Source: Acuticoccus sp965213555
GTDB taxonomy: Bacteria; Pseudomonadota; Alphaproteobacteria; Rhizobiales; Amorphaceae
NCBI RefSeq assembly: GCF_965213555.1
Contig: NZ_OZ243890.1
Span: 1,364,001 to 1,428,000, forward strand
Length of the DNA stretch: 64,000 nucleotides
Direction: 5' to 3'
Shown one piece after another: positions 38,174 to 46,953 of the stretch; positions within the stretch are counted from its first letter, which is position 1, and each line of letters begins with the position of its first letter. The translations under genes and the position numbers were made by a program. Under the pieces are notes generated by a model that made no database searches, was not told the origin of the DNA, and saw only the letters and a program-made list of their open reading frames with translations.

Positions 38174-39769
38174 TCAGCGCACGTGCGGCAGCGTCTCGAA
38201 CTGGTGGTAGGGCGGCGGAGAGGACAGCGTCCACTCGAGCGTGGTCGCACCCACCCCCCAAGGATTGTCCGCCGCCTTCCGGTTGCGCACGACGGCGTCG
38301 ACCACCTTCCAGATGAACACCACCATGGCAGCGAGGGTGATGTAGGCACCGATGGACGACACGAGGTTCCAGCCACCGAACGCGTCGGGATAATCCACGT
38401 ACCGCCGCGGCATGCCCTGCAGTCCGAGGAAGTGGTGCGGGAAGAAGACAACGTTGACGCCGATGAACATCAGCCAGAAGTGCAGCTTGCCGAGCACCTC
38501 GTTGTAGGTGTGCCCGAAGATCTTCGGGTACCAGTAGTACCAGCCTGCGAAGATCGCGAACACGGCACCCATCGACAGGACATAGTGGAAGTGCGCCACG
38601 ACGTAGTAGGTATCCTGGAAGGCCCGGTCGAGGCCGGCGTTGGCGAGCTGCACACCGGTGATGCCGCCGACGGTGAACAGGAAGATGAAGCCGAACGCCC
38701 ACAGCATGGGCGTCTTGAACTCCACCGAGCCGCCCCACATCGTCGCGATCCAGGAGAACACCTTGATGCCCGTGGGCACCGCGATGACGAGGGTCGCGAA
38801 GGTGAAGTACGCCTGCGTGTCGGGCGACAGGCCGGTGGTGTACATGTGGTGCGCCCACACGACGAAGCCGACGACGCCGATCGCCACCATGGCGTAGGCC
38901 ATCCCAAGGTAGCCGAACACCGGCTTTTTGGAGAACGTCGCCACCACGTGGCTGATCATGCCGAAGCCCGGCAGGATCAGGATGTAGACCTCAGGGTGCC
39001 CGAAGAACCAGAATAGGTGCTGGAACAGCACCGGATCGCCGCCGTCCGCCGGGTCGAAGAACGCGGTGCCGAAGTTGCGGTCGGTGAGCAGCATGGTGAT
39101 CGCGCCGGCGAGCACCGGGAGCGACAGGAGCAGGAGGAACGCGGTCACGAGCTGCGACCACACGAACAGCGGCATCTTGTGCAGCGTCATGCCGGGCGCG
39201 CGCATGTTGAAGATCGTCGTGATGAAGTTGATCGCGCCAAGGATCGAGGCCGCGCCCGCCACGTGCAGGGACAGGATGGCGAAGTCCATCGCAGGTCCCG
39301 GGTTCCCCGTGGTCGACAGCGGCGGGTAGATCGTCCAGCCCCCCCCGAACCCGTCACCGCCGGCAGGGCCCGGCAGGAACAGCGAGGTGATGAGCAGCAG
39401 GAAGCTCGCCACCAGCAGCCAGAACGACATGTTGTTCATGCGCGGGAACGCCATGTCGGGCGCGCCGATCATGATCGGCACGAACCAGTTGCCGAACCCG
39501 CCGATCATCGCCGGCATCACCATGAAGAAGACCATGACGAGGCCATGGCTCGTGGTGAACACGTTGTACATGTGCGGGTTCTGGAAGATCTGCAGGCCCG
39601 GCTCCTGCAGCTCCATGCGCATCGCCACGGACAACCCGAAGCCGACGAAGCCCGCGAAGATTGAGAACAGCAGGTAGAGCGTCCCGATGTCCTTGTGGTT
39701 GGTCGAAAACAACCAACGCTTCAGCCCTGTCGGGTGATCGTGTGCGTGGTCCGCCGCCGCGTAGGCCAT
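38174..39769 (-). CDS. ctaD: cytochrome c oxidase subunit I
   Basis: CtaD is the catalytic subunit holding heme a and the heme a3-CuB centre. The 531-residue protein has 12 helices. Motifs include TTSHGLVMVFFMVMPA (heme a ligand), the CuB-ligand motif FGHPEVYILILPGFG (His and cross-linked Tyr), AHHMYTTG (CuB His pair) and AHFHYVLSMGA (heme a3 and heme a ligands). The Tyr-containing GHPEVYIL pattern and the D-channel entry region near GFGNWF place it in the A1 type. It lies 102 bases upstream of ctaB. Confidence 0.98.
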   Translation of the reverse strand: MAYAAADHAHDHPTGLKRWLFSTNHKDIGTLYLLFSIFAGFVGFGLSVAMRMELQEPGLQIFQNPHMYNVFTTSHGLVMVFFMVMPAMIGGFGNWFVPIMIGAPDMAFPRMNNMSFWLLVASFLLLITSLFLPGPAGGDGFGGGWTIYPPLSTTGNPGPAMDFAILSLHVAGAASILGAINFITTIFNMRAPGMTLHKMPLFVWSQLVTAFLLLLSLPVLAGAITMLLTDRNFGTAFFDPADGGDPVLFQHLFWFFGHPEVYILILPGFGMISHVVATFSKKPVFGYLGMAYAMVAIGVVGFVVWAHHMYTTGLSPDTQAYFTFATLVIAVPTGIKVFSWIATMWGGSVEFKTPMLWAFGFIFLFTVGGITGVQLANAGLDRAFQDTYYVVAHFHYVLSMGAVFAIFAGWYYWYPKIFGHTYNEVLGKLHFWLMFIGVNVVFFPHHFLGLQGMPRRYVDYPDAFGGWNLVSSIGAYITLAAMVVFIWKVVDAVVRNRKAADNPWGVGATTLEWTLSSPPPYHQFETLPHVR

Positions 39770-39914
39770 CAGCCTTCTCCCACCGTGTATGGGGCAAGCC
39801 CCACCATCATTGCTTTAGCCTCGTCGGGCCGACGCTCGGCCCACGACCGTTCTGTTCGAAGCGCTCGCGGCGAAGGCGCCCGTGCGCGGTCGCCACCGTC
39901 GAGGCGATCCACCC

Positions 39915-40853
39915 CTAACGCGAGGCGACCTCAGGGCCACCATCCACGAGGTCGTTGCGCTCTGCGTGCCAGCGGATGAGCTGGTCCTGTGCCGCGTCGA
40001 GGTCGTCCACCGCCAGCGCCGCCCACTCCTCGAAGCGCTCCGGCTCGAGGACGTGGACCTCGAGGGGCATGAAGGCGTGGCTCCGACCGCACAGCTCGGA
40101 GCACTGCCCGTAGTACACCCCCGGCGCGGTCGCCCGAAACCACGTCTCGTTGAGCCGGCCGCCGACCGCGTCCGCCTTGATGCCGAAGGCGGGCACCGCG
40201 ACCGCGTGGTTGACGTCCTCGGACGTCGTCAGGACGTGGACGACCGCGTCCACGGGAACGACGAGCGGGTAGTCCGTGGCGAGGAGGCGCGGCGCCTCCG
40301 CGTCCGCGAGGTTGTACGTCTCGATCCGCTCGCGCCGCTGGTCCTCGTTCAGCATGTTGGAGGAAATCATCGGCAGCGCCTCGAGCTCCTCGTCCATGTA
40401 ATCGTAGTTCCAAAACCACTGCTTGCCGATGGCCTTCACCGTGAGGTCCGGCTCGGGGATGGTGGTCTGGTTGTAGAGGAGGCGGAAGGAGGGAAACGCG
40501 ATCACGACGAGGATGAGGACCGGCACGATGGTCCAGATCACCTCGATCACCGTGTTGTGCGACGTGGTCGACGGCGTCGGGTTGCGGTGCGCCCTGTAGC
40601 GCACGACCACGGCGACGAGCAGCCCGAACACCGTCATTGTGACGAGGAAGAGGATGCCGCGCGAGTAAATCTCGAACCAGGCGATCTGGCCCATGATCTC
40701 CGTCGCAGGCTCCTGAAAGAACATCCCCCACGGCGATGGCTGCGCCGCGACCGCGCCCGTCGCGCCGCCTAGCGACAAAGCTGCCATCACGACGCCGACG
40801 ACGGCGAACCATGCCCCCACCGTACGCCGGCCCCCTGCGATCGCCCTTGCCAT
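39915..40853 (-). CDS. ctaC: cytochrome c oxidase subunit II
   Basis: CtaC receives electrons from cytochrome c through the binuclear CuA centre. The 312-residue precursor has a signal-like N-terminus (to about AVAAQ, residue 37) and two transmembrane helices (about 60-85 and 100-125). The KQWFWNYDY segment near 144 and the CuA site GQCSELCGRSHAFMPL near 249 with both cysteines and the His/Met ligands are intact. It is the first gene of the cta operon; the 145 bases before ctaD hold no gene. Confidence 0.97.
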   Translation of the reverse strand: MARAIAGGRRTVGAWFAVVGVVMAALSLGGATGAVAAQPSPWGMFFQEPATEIMGQIAWFEIYSRGILFLVTMTVFGLLVAVVVRYRAHRNPTPSTTSHNTVIEVIWTIVPVLILVVIAFPSFRLLYNQTTIPEPDLTVKAIGKQWFWNYDYMDEELEALPMISSNMLNEDQRRERIETYNLADAEAPRLLATDYPLVVPVDAVVHVLTTSEDVNHAVAVPAFGIKADAVGGRLNETWFRATAPGVYYGQCSELCGRSHAFMPLEVHVLEPERFEEWAALAVDDLDAAQDQLIRWHAERNDLVDGGPEVASR

Positions 40854-41228
40854 CCTTCAGCCCCATCCAAGGTCGTTGGGTTGTCACCGACCGCAGGTCC
40901 GGTCCGCATCGGGCCGCCGCGCATTTCGGTACGTCCAGAAACTTAGCAACGCCCCGCCGACGCGTCCACACGCGACCGAGGGGTGGAGCCAAGGCGCAAC
41001 GCCGCACCGTGCCTCCACTCCGTGCTTCTCCTAATCCGTCGCGCCGCTCATGGCCACAGGCTTGCCACGGCAGCCTTACAACGGAAGGTGATCCGCGACC
41101 CGGGCGCCGGCAAGGATCGGCGAGCTCGGTGGGCTGGTTCGCAGGATCTGCCGCCTGATGGGCAATCCTTGCCCCTGGGAGCGTGATGAAGCTGTGCTAA
41201 GGACGAGGCACGACAAGGACTGTTGCGT
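40854..41228. other. divergent intergenic region between ctaC and the IalB-like gene
   Basis: No gene is supported in these 375 bases. Promoters for the cta operon (minus) and the ialB-tldD direction (plus) should lie here. I do not recognise a consensus promoter or a clear regulator site. Confidence 0.4.
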
Positions 41229-42233
41229 ATGGCCCTGCTCCGGACGTCCCTCCTCCTCGCCGCGTTCGCCATCGCCGCGCTCGCGGTGCCGCCGCCGGCG
41301 GCGGCGCAGGGGCGCATCGTCGCGCGCCACGGCGACTGGCAGATCCGCTGCGACCGCGACGTCGGGGCACCCGGCGAGCAGTGCGCGCTGATCCAGAACG
41401 TCCAGGCTCAGGACCGGGCCAACGTGTCGCTCAGCGTGCTCTTCCTGCGCACCGCGGACCAGCAGGTCCAGATCCTGCGGGTGCTTGCCCCGCTCGGCGT
41501 CCTGCTGCCCCCTGGGCTCGGCCTGTCCATCGATGGGAACGAGGTCGGCCTCGCCGGCTTCGTGCGCTGCCTGACGTCCGGCTGCGTCGCGGAGGTGCAG
41601 CTCGACGACGGCCTCATCCAGCGCTTCCAGGCGGGTGAGACGGCAACCTTCTCGATCTTCCAGACGCCGGAGGAGGGGATCGGCATCCCGATCTCGCTGG
41701 ACGGCTTCGGCGAGGGCTTCGCCGCGCTGGAGGACCCTCCCACGGACACCCTCGCCGCCGACCTCGACGTGCCGCGTGCCCCCATCGAGGCGGACACCCG
41801 CGTGGTGGAGCGCCCCGGCGGGCCTGAGGCCGTCGCCTTCGCCCCCCAGGTGGACGAGCGCAGCCCACTCGACCGCCTGCTGGAGGACGAGCTGTTCCCC
41901 TACGCCGCCGGCGTGGTCGCTGCCGTCCTCCTCCTCATCGTCCTCGCCCTGGTCCTCTGGGGTCGGCGTCGCGGCCGACGGCAGGCGACAGCCAAGGTCG
42001 AGCCTGTGACGCAGCGCGCCGCGCCAGCCGAGGAGCTGCGCAGCGAGCCCGTGCCGCCGGCGCGGCCGAGCGCCGTAGACCGCGCGGAGGCCGCCCCCGA
42101 GGAAGGCGCTCCGGGCGGGCGGGCGACGCCGCGGCTCGCCCCGCCGGTGGAGCCACGACGGGAGGCGCCGGACGACGGACCGCGCCCCATCCGTTCGCCC
42201 GCCCCACGCACGCGCCAACCCCGCTCGTCGTGA
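41229..42233 (+). CDS. IalB-domain protein with C-terminal membrane anchor
   Basis: The 334-residue precursor has a signal peptide (1-27, PPPAAAQ) and an invasion-associated locus B domain at about 28-170 (GRIVARHGDWQIRC, cysteines 41, 52, 114 and 119, FVRCLTSGCVAEVQLD). A transmembrane helix follows at about 224-244 (YAAGVVAAVLLLIVLALVLW), then a basic patch and a Pro/Ala/Arg-rich tail to residue 334. Most IalB proteins are short secreted proteins that stop after the domain. Here the domain would be outside and the tail in the cytoplasm. Function is unknown. ATG 41229 was chosen over TTG 41223. IalB genes often adjoin tldD and ctaC in Hyphomicrobiales. Confidence 0.8.
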   Translation: MALLRTSLLLAAFAIAALAVPPPAAAQGRIVARHGDWQIRCDRDVGAPGEQCALIQNVQAQDRANVSLSVLFLRTADQQVQILRVLAPLGVLLPPGLGLSIDGNEVGLAGFVRCLTSGCVAEVQLDDGLIQRFQAGETATFSIFQTPEEGIGIPISLDGFGEGFAALEDPPTDTLAADLDVPRAPIEADTRVVERPGGPEAVAFAPQVDERSPLDRLLEDELFPYAAGVVAAVLLLIVLALVLWGRRRGRRQATAKVEPVTQRAAPAEELRSEPVPPARPSAVDRAEAAPEEGAPGGRATPRLAPPVEPRREAPDDGPRPIRSPAPRTRQPRSS

Positions 42234-42305
42234 GGCGCTGCCGGACCGCGGTTGCCGTGCGCCGGGCGTCACGCCACGTGGGGTGCACCAAGTGAGGACG
42301 CATCC

Positions 42306-43721
42306 ATGACGCACTCCCTTTTCGACCGGCACGGCCTCGACGCCTCCCGCGCCGAGGCGATCGTCGCGGACGCCCTCTCCGGCGTCGACGACGGCGAGCT
42401 CTTCCTTGAGCACCGCACGTCCGAGACGCTCGTGTTCGACGACGGGCGCATGAAGTCGGCGGCGTTCGACGTGTCGGACGGCTTCGGCCTGCGCGCCGTC
42501 GCCGGCGAGGCGGTCGCCGTCGCGCACGCCTCGGACGTGTCGGAGGCGGCGCTGCGCCGCGCCGCGGACGCGGTGTCCGTGGTGGCGCGCAACCGCGAAG
42601 GGACGCTCGACGTCGCGCCCGCCGGCACCAACCGCCGGCTCTACGCCGACATCGACCCCATCGAGGCGCCTGATTTTGCCGAGAAGGCCGCGCTGCTCGC
42701 CGCCATCGACGCCTACGCTCGCGGGCGCGACCCTCGGGTGCGGCAGGTGTCCGTCTCCCTCGCCGCCGAGCGGCAGGAGGTCGCGATCCTGCGGCCGGAC
42801 GGACAGCTCATCACCGACCGCCGTCCCCTCGTGCGGTTCAACGTCACGGTCATGGTCGGCGACGGCACGCGGATGGAGACGGGCACCACCGGAGCCGGCG
42901 GCCGGGAGCCCTACGCCCGCTTCATCGCCGACGGGACCTGGCAGGCCGCCGTCGACGAGGCGCTGCGCCGCGCCCTCGTCAACCTCGACGCGGCACCGGC
43001 GCCCGCCGGCACCTTCGACGTGGTGCTTGGCCCGGGCTGGCCCGGCATCCTCTTGCACGAGGCGGTGGGCCACGGCCTGGAGGGCGACTTCAATCGGCGC
43101 CGCACGAGCGCGTTCGCCGGCCTGATGGGCGAGCGGGTCGCCGCGCCCGGTGTCACCGTGGTGGACGACGGCACGCGGCCCGACCGGCGCGGCTCGCTCA
43201 CCGTGGACGACGAGGGCACGCCGACCAACGAGACCGTGCTCATCGAGGATGGCAGGCTCGTCCAGTACATGCAGGACCGGCAGAACGCCCGGCTCATGGG
43301 GATGACCCCCACGGGCAACGGGCGTCGCCAGTCCTACGCCCACACCATCATGCCGCGCATGACGAACACCGTGATGAAAAGCGGCGACCAAAACCCCGAG
43401 GAGATCCGCGCCGGCGTCAAGGACGGGCTCTACATGGTGGCGTTCGGCGGCGGGCAGGTGGACATCACGAGCGGCAAGTTCGTGTTCTCGTGCACCGAGG
43501 GGTATCGCCTGCGCGACGGCAAGGTCGCCGAGCCCGTGCGCGGCGCGATGCTGATCGGCAACGGGCCGGACGCGCTGACCCGGATCGCCGCCGTCGGCAA
43601 CGACATGGCGCTCGACGACGGCGTCGGGACCTGCGGCAAGGCGGGCCAGTGGGTCCCCGTCGGCGTCGGGCAGCCGACGATCCGCATCAACGCCATGACG
43701 GTGGGCGGGACCGAGGCCTGA
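42306..43721 (+). CDS. tldD: metalloprotease TldD
   Basis: TldD is the zinc subunit of the TldD/TldE (PmbA) protease, which degrades unfolded peptides and matures modified peptides. The 471-residue protein carries the catalytic HEAVGHGLEG with the HExxxH zinc motif at residues 251-256, preceded by VVLGPGWPGILL and followed by GTPTNETVLIEDGRL and DITSGKFVFSCTEGYRLRDG with the third ligand cysteine. ATG 42306 fits the family N-terminus. Its partner gene pmbA, 5.5 kb away on the other strand, is frameshifted here. Confidence 0.96.
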   Translation: MTHSLFDRHGLDASRAEAIVADALSGVDDGELFLEHRTSETLVFDDGRMKSAAFDVSDGFGLRAVAGEAVAVAHASDVSEAALRRAADAVSVVARNREGTLDVAPAGTNRRLYADIDPIEAPDFAEKAALLAAIDAYARGRDPRVRQVSVSLAAERQEVAILRPDGQLITDRRPLVRFNVTVMVGDGTRMETGTTGAGGREPYARFIADGTWQAAVDEALRRALVNLDAAPAPAGTFDVVLGPGWPGILLHEAVGHGLEGDFNRRRTSAFAGLMGERVAAPGVTVVDDGTRPDRRGSLTVDDEGTPTNETVLIEDGRLVQYMQDRQNARLMGMTPTGNGRRQSYAHTIMPRMTNTVMKSGDQNPEEIRAGVKDGLYMVAFGGGQVDITSGKFVFSCTEGYRLRDGKVAEPVRGAMLIGNGPDALTRIAAVGNDMALDDGVGTCGKAGQWVPVGVGQPTIRINAMTVGGTEA

Positions 43722-43734
43722 GGACGCTCCGCGC

Positions 43735-44517
43735 ATGAGCGTGCGCCTGGCGCTCGCGGGCAACGTCCTGGTGCGCCGGCTCGGCCGGCCCGGCGGCGCG
43801 CCCGTCCTCGCGCTCCACGGGTTCGGCGACGACGGGCGCGTGTTCGCCCCGCTCGCCGCGCAGGACCTCGGCCCGCTGGAGATCCTCGCGCCGGACCTGC
43901 CCGGGTCCGGCGCCTCGCCACCCATCGCCGAACCCACCATCGCCGGCCTTGCGGAGGCGGCCCGCAAGGTCGCCACCACCCTCGCCCCGGACCGGCGGAT
44001 CGGCCTCCTGGCGCACTCCATCGGCGCGACCGTCGCCCTCGACCTCGTCGCCGCCGAGCCTGAGCGCGTCGCCGCGCTGATGTCGCTGGAGGGCAACCTC
44101 ACCGCGGAGGACGCGTACCTTTCGGGTCGCGCCGCGGACCACGCCACCGCGGACGACTTCGTCACCGCGCTCGGCGGGCGGGCGTTCCACCGCGCAGCGG
44201 ACGACCCGTCGCGACGGCGCTGGGCGGCCTCCTTCGCGCTGTGCGACCCCGCGACGGTCTGGGCGCTGGGGCGCGACGCGAAGCGCCGCAGCGAGGGCGA
44301 CGCCTTCGGCCATGCCATGGCCGGCCTCGCCGCGCGGGGCCTGCCGACGCGCTACGTCTGGTCGCGCCGCACGGTGCCGGACGCGACGCGTGCCTTCCTC
44401 GAGGCCCACGACGTGCCGCACCACGAACTTCAGGACGTGACGCACACGATCACCGCCGACGCGCCCGGCCTCGCCGCGCCGCTGATCAGGGACTTCTTCG
44501 CGCCGCTGCTCGCGTGA
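43735..44517 (+). CDS. alpha/beta hydrolase
   Basis: The 260-residue protein has the alpha/beta-hydrolase fold pattern: VLALHGFGDDGRVFAPLA (oxyanion HG near residue 27), the nucleophile elbow LAHSIGAT (Ser near 90; first elbow residue is Ala rather than Gly), and a late catalytic His in DVTHTITADAPG near 240. The substrate cannot be told from sequence; the acid residue is not obvious. A GAGGA lies nine bases before the ATG, and it follows tldD by 13 bases, so co-transcription is likely. Confidence 0.8.
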   Translation: MSVRLALAGNVLVRRLGRPGGAPVLALHGFGDDGRVFAPLAAQDLGPLEILAPDLPGSGASPPIAEPTIAGLAEAARKVATTLAPDRRIGLLAHSIGATVALDLVAAEPERVAALMSLEGNLTAEDAYLSGRAADHATADDFVTALGGRAFHRAADDPSRRRWAASFALCDPATVWALGRDAKRRSEGDAFGHAMAGLAARGLPTRYVWSRRTVPDATRAFLEAHDVPHHELQDVTHTITADAPGLAAPLIRDFFAPLLA

Positions 44518-44600
44518 TCCGTCGGTTGTCGCTCCGCTTCAGCGCCATAGCTCAGGTCGACGCGCACGGCGCCAGCGGACGGCCGTCGCGGAGGTTTTGA

Positions 44601-44984
44601 GTGGCGTCCATGGAGGCGATCATGAGCCAGAACGTGCTGGGCGGTCCCCTGACGGTGTGCGGCTGCACGCCGATGACCGGGTACACCCGCTCCGGCTCCT
44701 GCGAGACGGGGTCCGACGACCCCGGCAGCCACACCGTCTGCGCGGTGGTCAGCGAGGAGTTCCTGTCGTTCACCGCCGGGCGTGGCAACGACCTTTCGAC
44801 GCCGCGCTCCAGCTTCCCGGGCCTCTCGCCCGGCGACCGATGGTGCCTGTGCGCCTCGCGCTGGGAGGAGGCGCGCCTCGCAGGGGTCGCGCCGCCCGTG
44901 TTCCTCGAGGCGTGCCACGAGCGCGCGCTTGACGAGGTGGAGCTGGAGCACCTGAGGGCGCATGCCGTCGAACAGGCCGCGTGA
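44601..44984 (+). CDS. DUF2237 family protein
   Basis: The 127-residue protein matches DUF2237: NVLGGPLTVCGCTPMTGYTR near residue 11, SCETGSDDPGSHTVCAVVSE, FLSFTAGRGNDLSTP, and PGDRWCLCASRWEEA with several conserved cysteines that could bind metal or form disulfides. Function is unknown. Start GTG 44601 is supported by GGAGG six bases upstream; ATG 44610 and ATG 44622 are alternatives nearer the conserved region. It lies 83 bases after the alpha/beta hydrolase. Confidence 0.85.
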   Translation: MASMEAIMSQNVLGGPLTVCGCTPMTGYTRSGSCETGSDDPGSHTVCAVVSEEFLSFTAGRGNDLSTPRSSFPGLSPGDRWCLCASRWEEARLAGVAPPVFLEACHERALDEVELEHLRAHAVEQAA

Positions 44985-45036
44985 GCGCCGACCTTCGGTG
45001 CTTGCGGCCGCCCCCGACTGGACCTAGCGTCCGCCC

Positions 45037-45768
45037 ATGGACAGCACGCAACTCGACACCGCCCGAGACGATCTCGCCACGGCGCTCCGCGTCGCCGCGG
45101 CGATGGAGCTGAACGAGGGCATCTGCAACCACTTCTCGTTCGCCATGCCGGGCGGGGAGGAGCGCTACCTCATCAACCCGTACGGGGTGCACTGGTCGGA
45201 GATGCGGCCGGACCACCTCCTCCTCATCGACGGCGACGGCCGCGTGATCGACGGCGAGGGCGAGGTGGAGGCTACCGCGCGGCACATCCACGTGGCGGCG
45301 CATCGGGCGAACCCGCGCCACGCCGCGGTGATGCACACCCACATGCCGCATTGCACGGCCCTCACCATGGTCGAGGGCGGGCAGCTTGAGATGGCGCACC
45401 AGACCGCCTGCCGGTTCGCCGGACGCCTCGCCTACGTCGAGGCCTTCGGCGGCCTCGCGCTCGACGAGGAGGAGGGCGCGGCGATCGCCGCCTCCGCCCG
45501 GGCCGACGACGGGGCGGACGTCTTCTTCCTCGCCCACCACGGCGTCACGGTGTGCGGCCCCTCCGTCGCCGAGGCGTTCGACGACCTCTACTACCTGGAG
45601 CGTGCGGCCCGGCAGCAGGTGCTCGCCCAATCGACCGGGTTGCCGCTCAACATCATGCCACAAGAGGTCGTCGACCACACCGCACGGCAGATGCGTCAGG
45701 TCATGAAGGTGCAGGCGGATGAGCACTTCCGCGTGCTGAAGCGGCTCTACCCCGCGCCCACCCAGTGA
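45037..45768 (+). CDS. class II aldolase/adducin family protein
   Basis: The family includes L-fuculose-phosphate aldolase-type zinc enzymes and epimerases; the substrate here is unknown. The 243-residue protein has ICNHFSFAMPGG near residue 29, the zinc-ligand pair in VMHTHMPHCTAL (about residues 98-109) and a third His in FFLAHHGVTVCGPSV near 165, so the metal site is complete. No ribosome-binding site is visible before the ATG. It overlaps the next gene by four bases (GTGA). Confidence 0.85.
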   Translation: MDSTQLDTARDDLATALRVAAAMELNEGICNHFSFAMPGGEERYLINPYGVHWSEMRPDHLLLIDGDGRVIDGEGEVEATARHIHVAAHRANPRHAAVMHTHMPHCTALTMVEGGQLEMAHQTACRFAGRLAYVEAFGGLALDEEEGAAIAASARADDGADVFFLAHHGVTVCGPSVAEAFDDLYYLERAARQQVLAQSTGLPLNIMPQEVVDHTARQMRQVMKVQADEHFRVLKRLYPAPTQ

Positions 45769-45989
45769 ACCGGCACGACCTCAGGGCCGGCGGACCCGGC
45801 GCAGAGGCCAAGCTGCGCTACCTCGACGGCGACTTCCAGGTCCTGTCGCCCGGAAGCTTCGTGCGCTGCGCGGTCACCGGCCGGCCGATCCCGCTCGCCG
45901 AGCTGCGCTACTGGAGCGTCGACGACCAGGAGGCCTACGCCGACGCGACTGCCGCGCACCAGGCCTTCGTCAGCCGCCGCGTCCGCTGA
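45765..45989 (+). CDS. DUF2093 family protein
   Basis: The 74-residue protein matches DUF2093: AKLRYLDGDFQVLSPGSFVR near 15-34, CAVTGRPIPLAELRYWSVD, and QEAYADATAA. The CAVTG segment suggests a small metal- or nucleic-acid-related fold, but no function is known. GTG 45765 overlaps the aldolase stop. Its last 20 bases overlap the 3' end of lpxK on the opposite strand. DUF2093 next to lpxK is the usual arrangement in Hyphomicrobiales. Confidence 0.85.
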   Translation: MNRHDLRAGGPGAEAKLRYLDGDFQVLSPGSFVRCAVTGRPIPLAELRYWSVDDQEAYADATAAHQAFVSRRVR

Positions 45990-46953
45990 GCCGGCGTTCC
46001 ACGACGCGGCGGACGGCCTCGACCAGCGCAGGATCGAGCACCGCGACCACGTCGACCACCGCGGCGACCTCGGCGAGGCGGCGCGCCAGCGGTCCGCCAG
46101 CGGCGAGGCGGACGACGTCCTTGCGGGTCGTGACGGGCTGCCCGGCGGAGGCGAGCAGGGCTCCGGCCTGACGCTCGGTGTAGGGCTGATGGTCGGCGAA
46201 GGCGCGCGTCGCCACGACGTCCGCGCCGAGTGCCGCGACGCTGGCGAAGAACTTGTCCGGCCGGCCGATGCCCGCGAACGCCGTGACGGACTGGCCTTCC
46301 AGCGCCACGTCGCACGACGCGCGAAGGTGGACGCGGAACGTCGGCAGGGGCAGCATTGGGAGCGGCGCGCGGTCCGGGTCGTCCCCCTCGACGACGACCA
46401 CCGCATCGGCACGAGCCGCCTGGGCTCGCAGGGGCGCCCGCAGCGGGCCCGCCGGCGTGACCCTGCGGTTGCCGAGGCCCACCGTCGCGTCGATCAACAG
46501 CGCGGACCAGTCCTTGGCGAGCTGAGGGTTCTGGAACCCGTCGTCCATGACGACGACGTCGCCGTGGCGCGAGGCGAGGCGGCCGCCCGCCGCCCTGTCC
46601 GCCGACACAACGGTCGGCGCTGCGGCGGCGAGGAGGACCGCCTCGTCCCCCACCTCGCTGGCGTCGTGCCCCGCGACCAGGACGGGGCCGCGCATCGACC
46701 CGCCGTAGCCGCGGGTGAGGAAGACGGGTGAGCGGCCCACCTCGGCGAGGGTGCGGGCGACGGCGATGGCCACCGGCGTCTTGCCAGCGCCACCCACCGT
46801 CGGGTTGCCGATGCAGACGACCGGGATGGCGAGCCGCTCGCGCGGCGGCGCGGCCAGGCGGCGGGCTGCGACGGCGCCCACCGCCCAGCCGATGGGGGCC
46901 AGCGCAGCGGCGGCCGGCCCCGGCGCGGTCCACCAGAACGCCGGCGCCCTCAA
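45970..46953 (-). CDS. lpxK: tetraacyldisaccharide 4'-kinase LpxK
   Basis: LpxK phosphorylates the 4' position of the tetraacyldisaccharide to give lipid IVA at the inner membrane. The 327-residue protein starts with the family N-terminus RAPAFWW, has a hydrophobic helix (PIGWAVGAVAARRLA), the Walker A loop IGNPTVGGAGKTPV near residue 46, RGYGGS near 72 and VMDDGFQNPQLAKD near 120. The only fitting start is TTG 46953, which overlaps the waaA stop as TTGA; the frame is open far upstream but belongs to other genes. Confidence 0.93.
   Translation of the reverse strand: MRAPAFWWTAPGPAAAALAPIGWAVGAVAARRLAAPPRERLAIPVVCIGNPTVGGAGKTPVAIAVARTLAEVGRSPVFLTRGYGGSMRGPVLVAGHDASEVGDEAVLLAAAAPTVVSADRAAGGRLASRHGDVVVMDDGFQNPQLAKDWSALLIDATVGLGNRRVTPAGPLRAPLRAQAARADAVVVVEGDDPDRAPLPMLPLPTFRVHLRASCDVALEGQSVTAFAGIGRPDKFFASVAALGADVVATRAFADHQPYTERQAGALLASAGQPVTTRKDVVRLAAGGPLARRLAEVAAVVDVVAVLDPALVEAVRRVVERRLSGRGG

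Noticed and set aside
41076..44318. A 1080-codon open frame on the minus strand opposite the IalB-like gene, tldD and the hydrolase
   Set aside because: It is the complement shadow of well-supported plus-strand genes in very GC-rich DNA; its translation is Arg/His/Ala/Gly-rich with no domain pattern.
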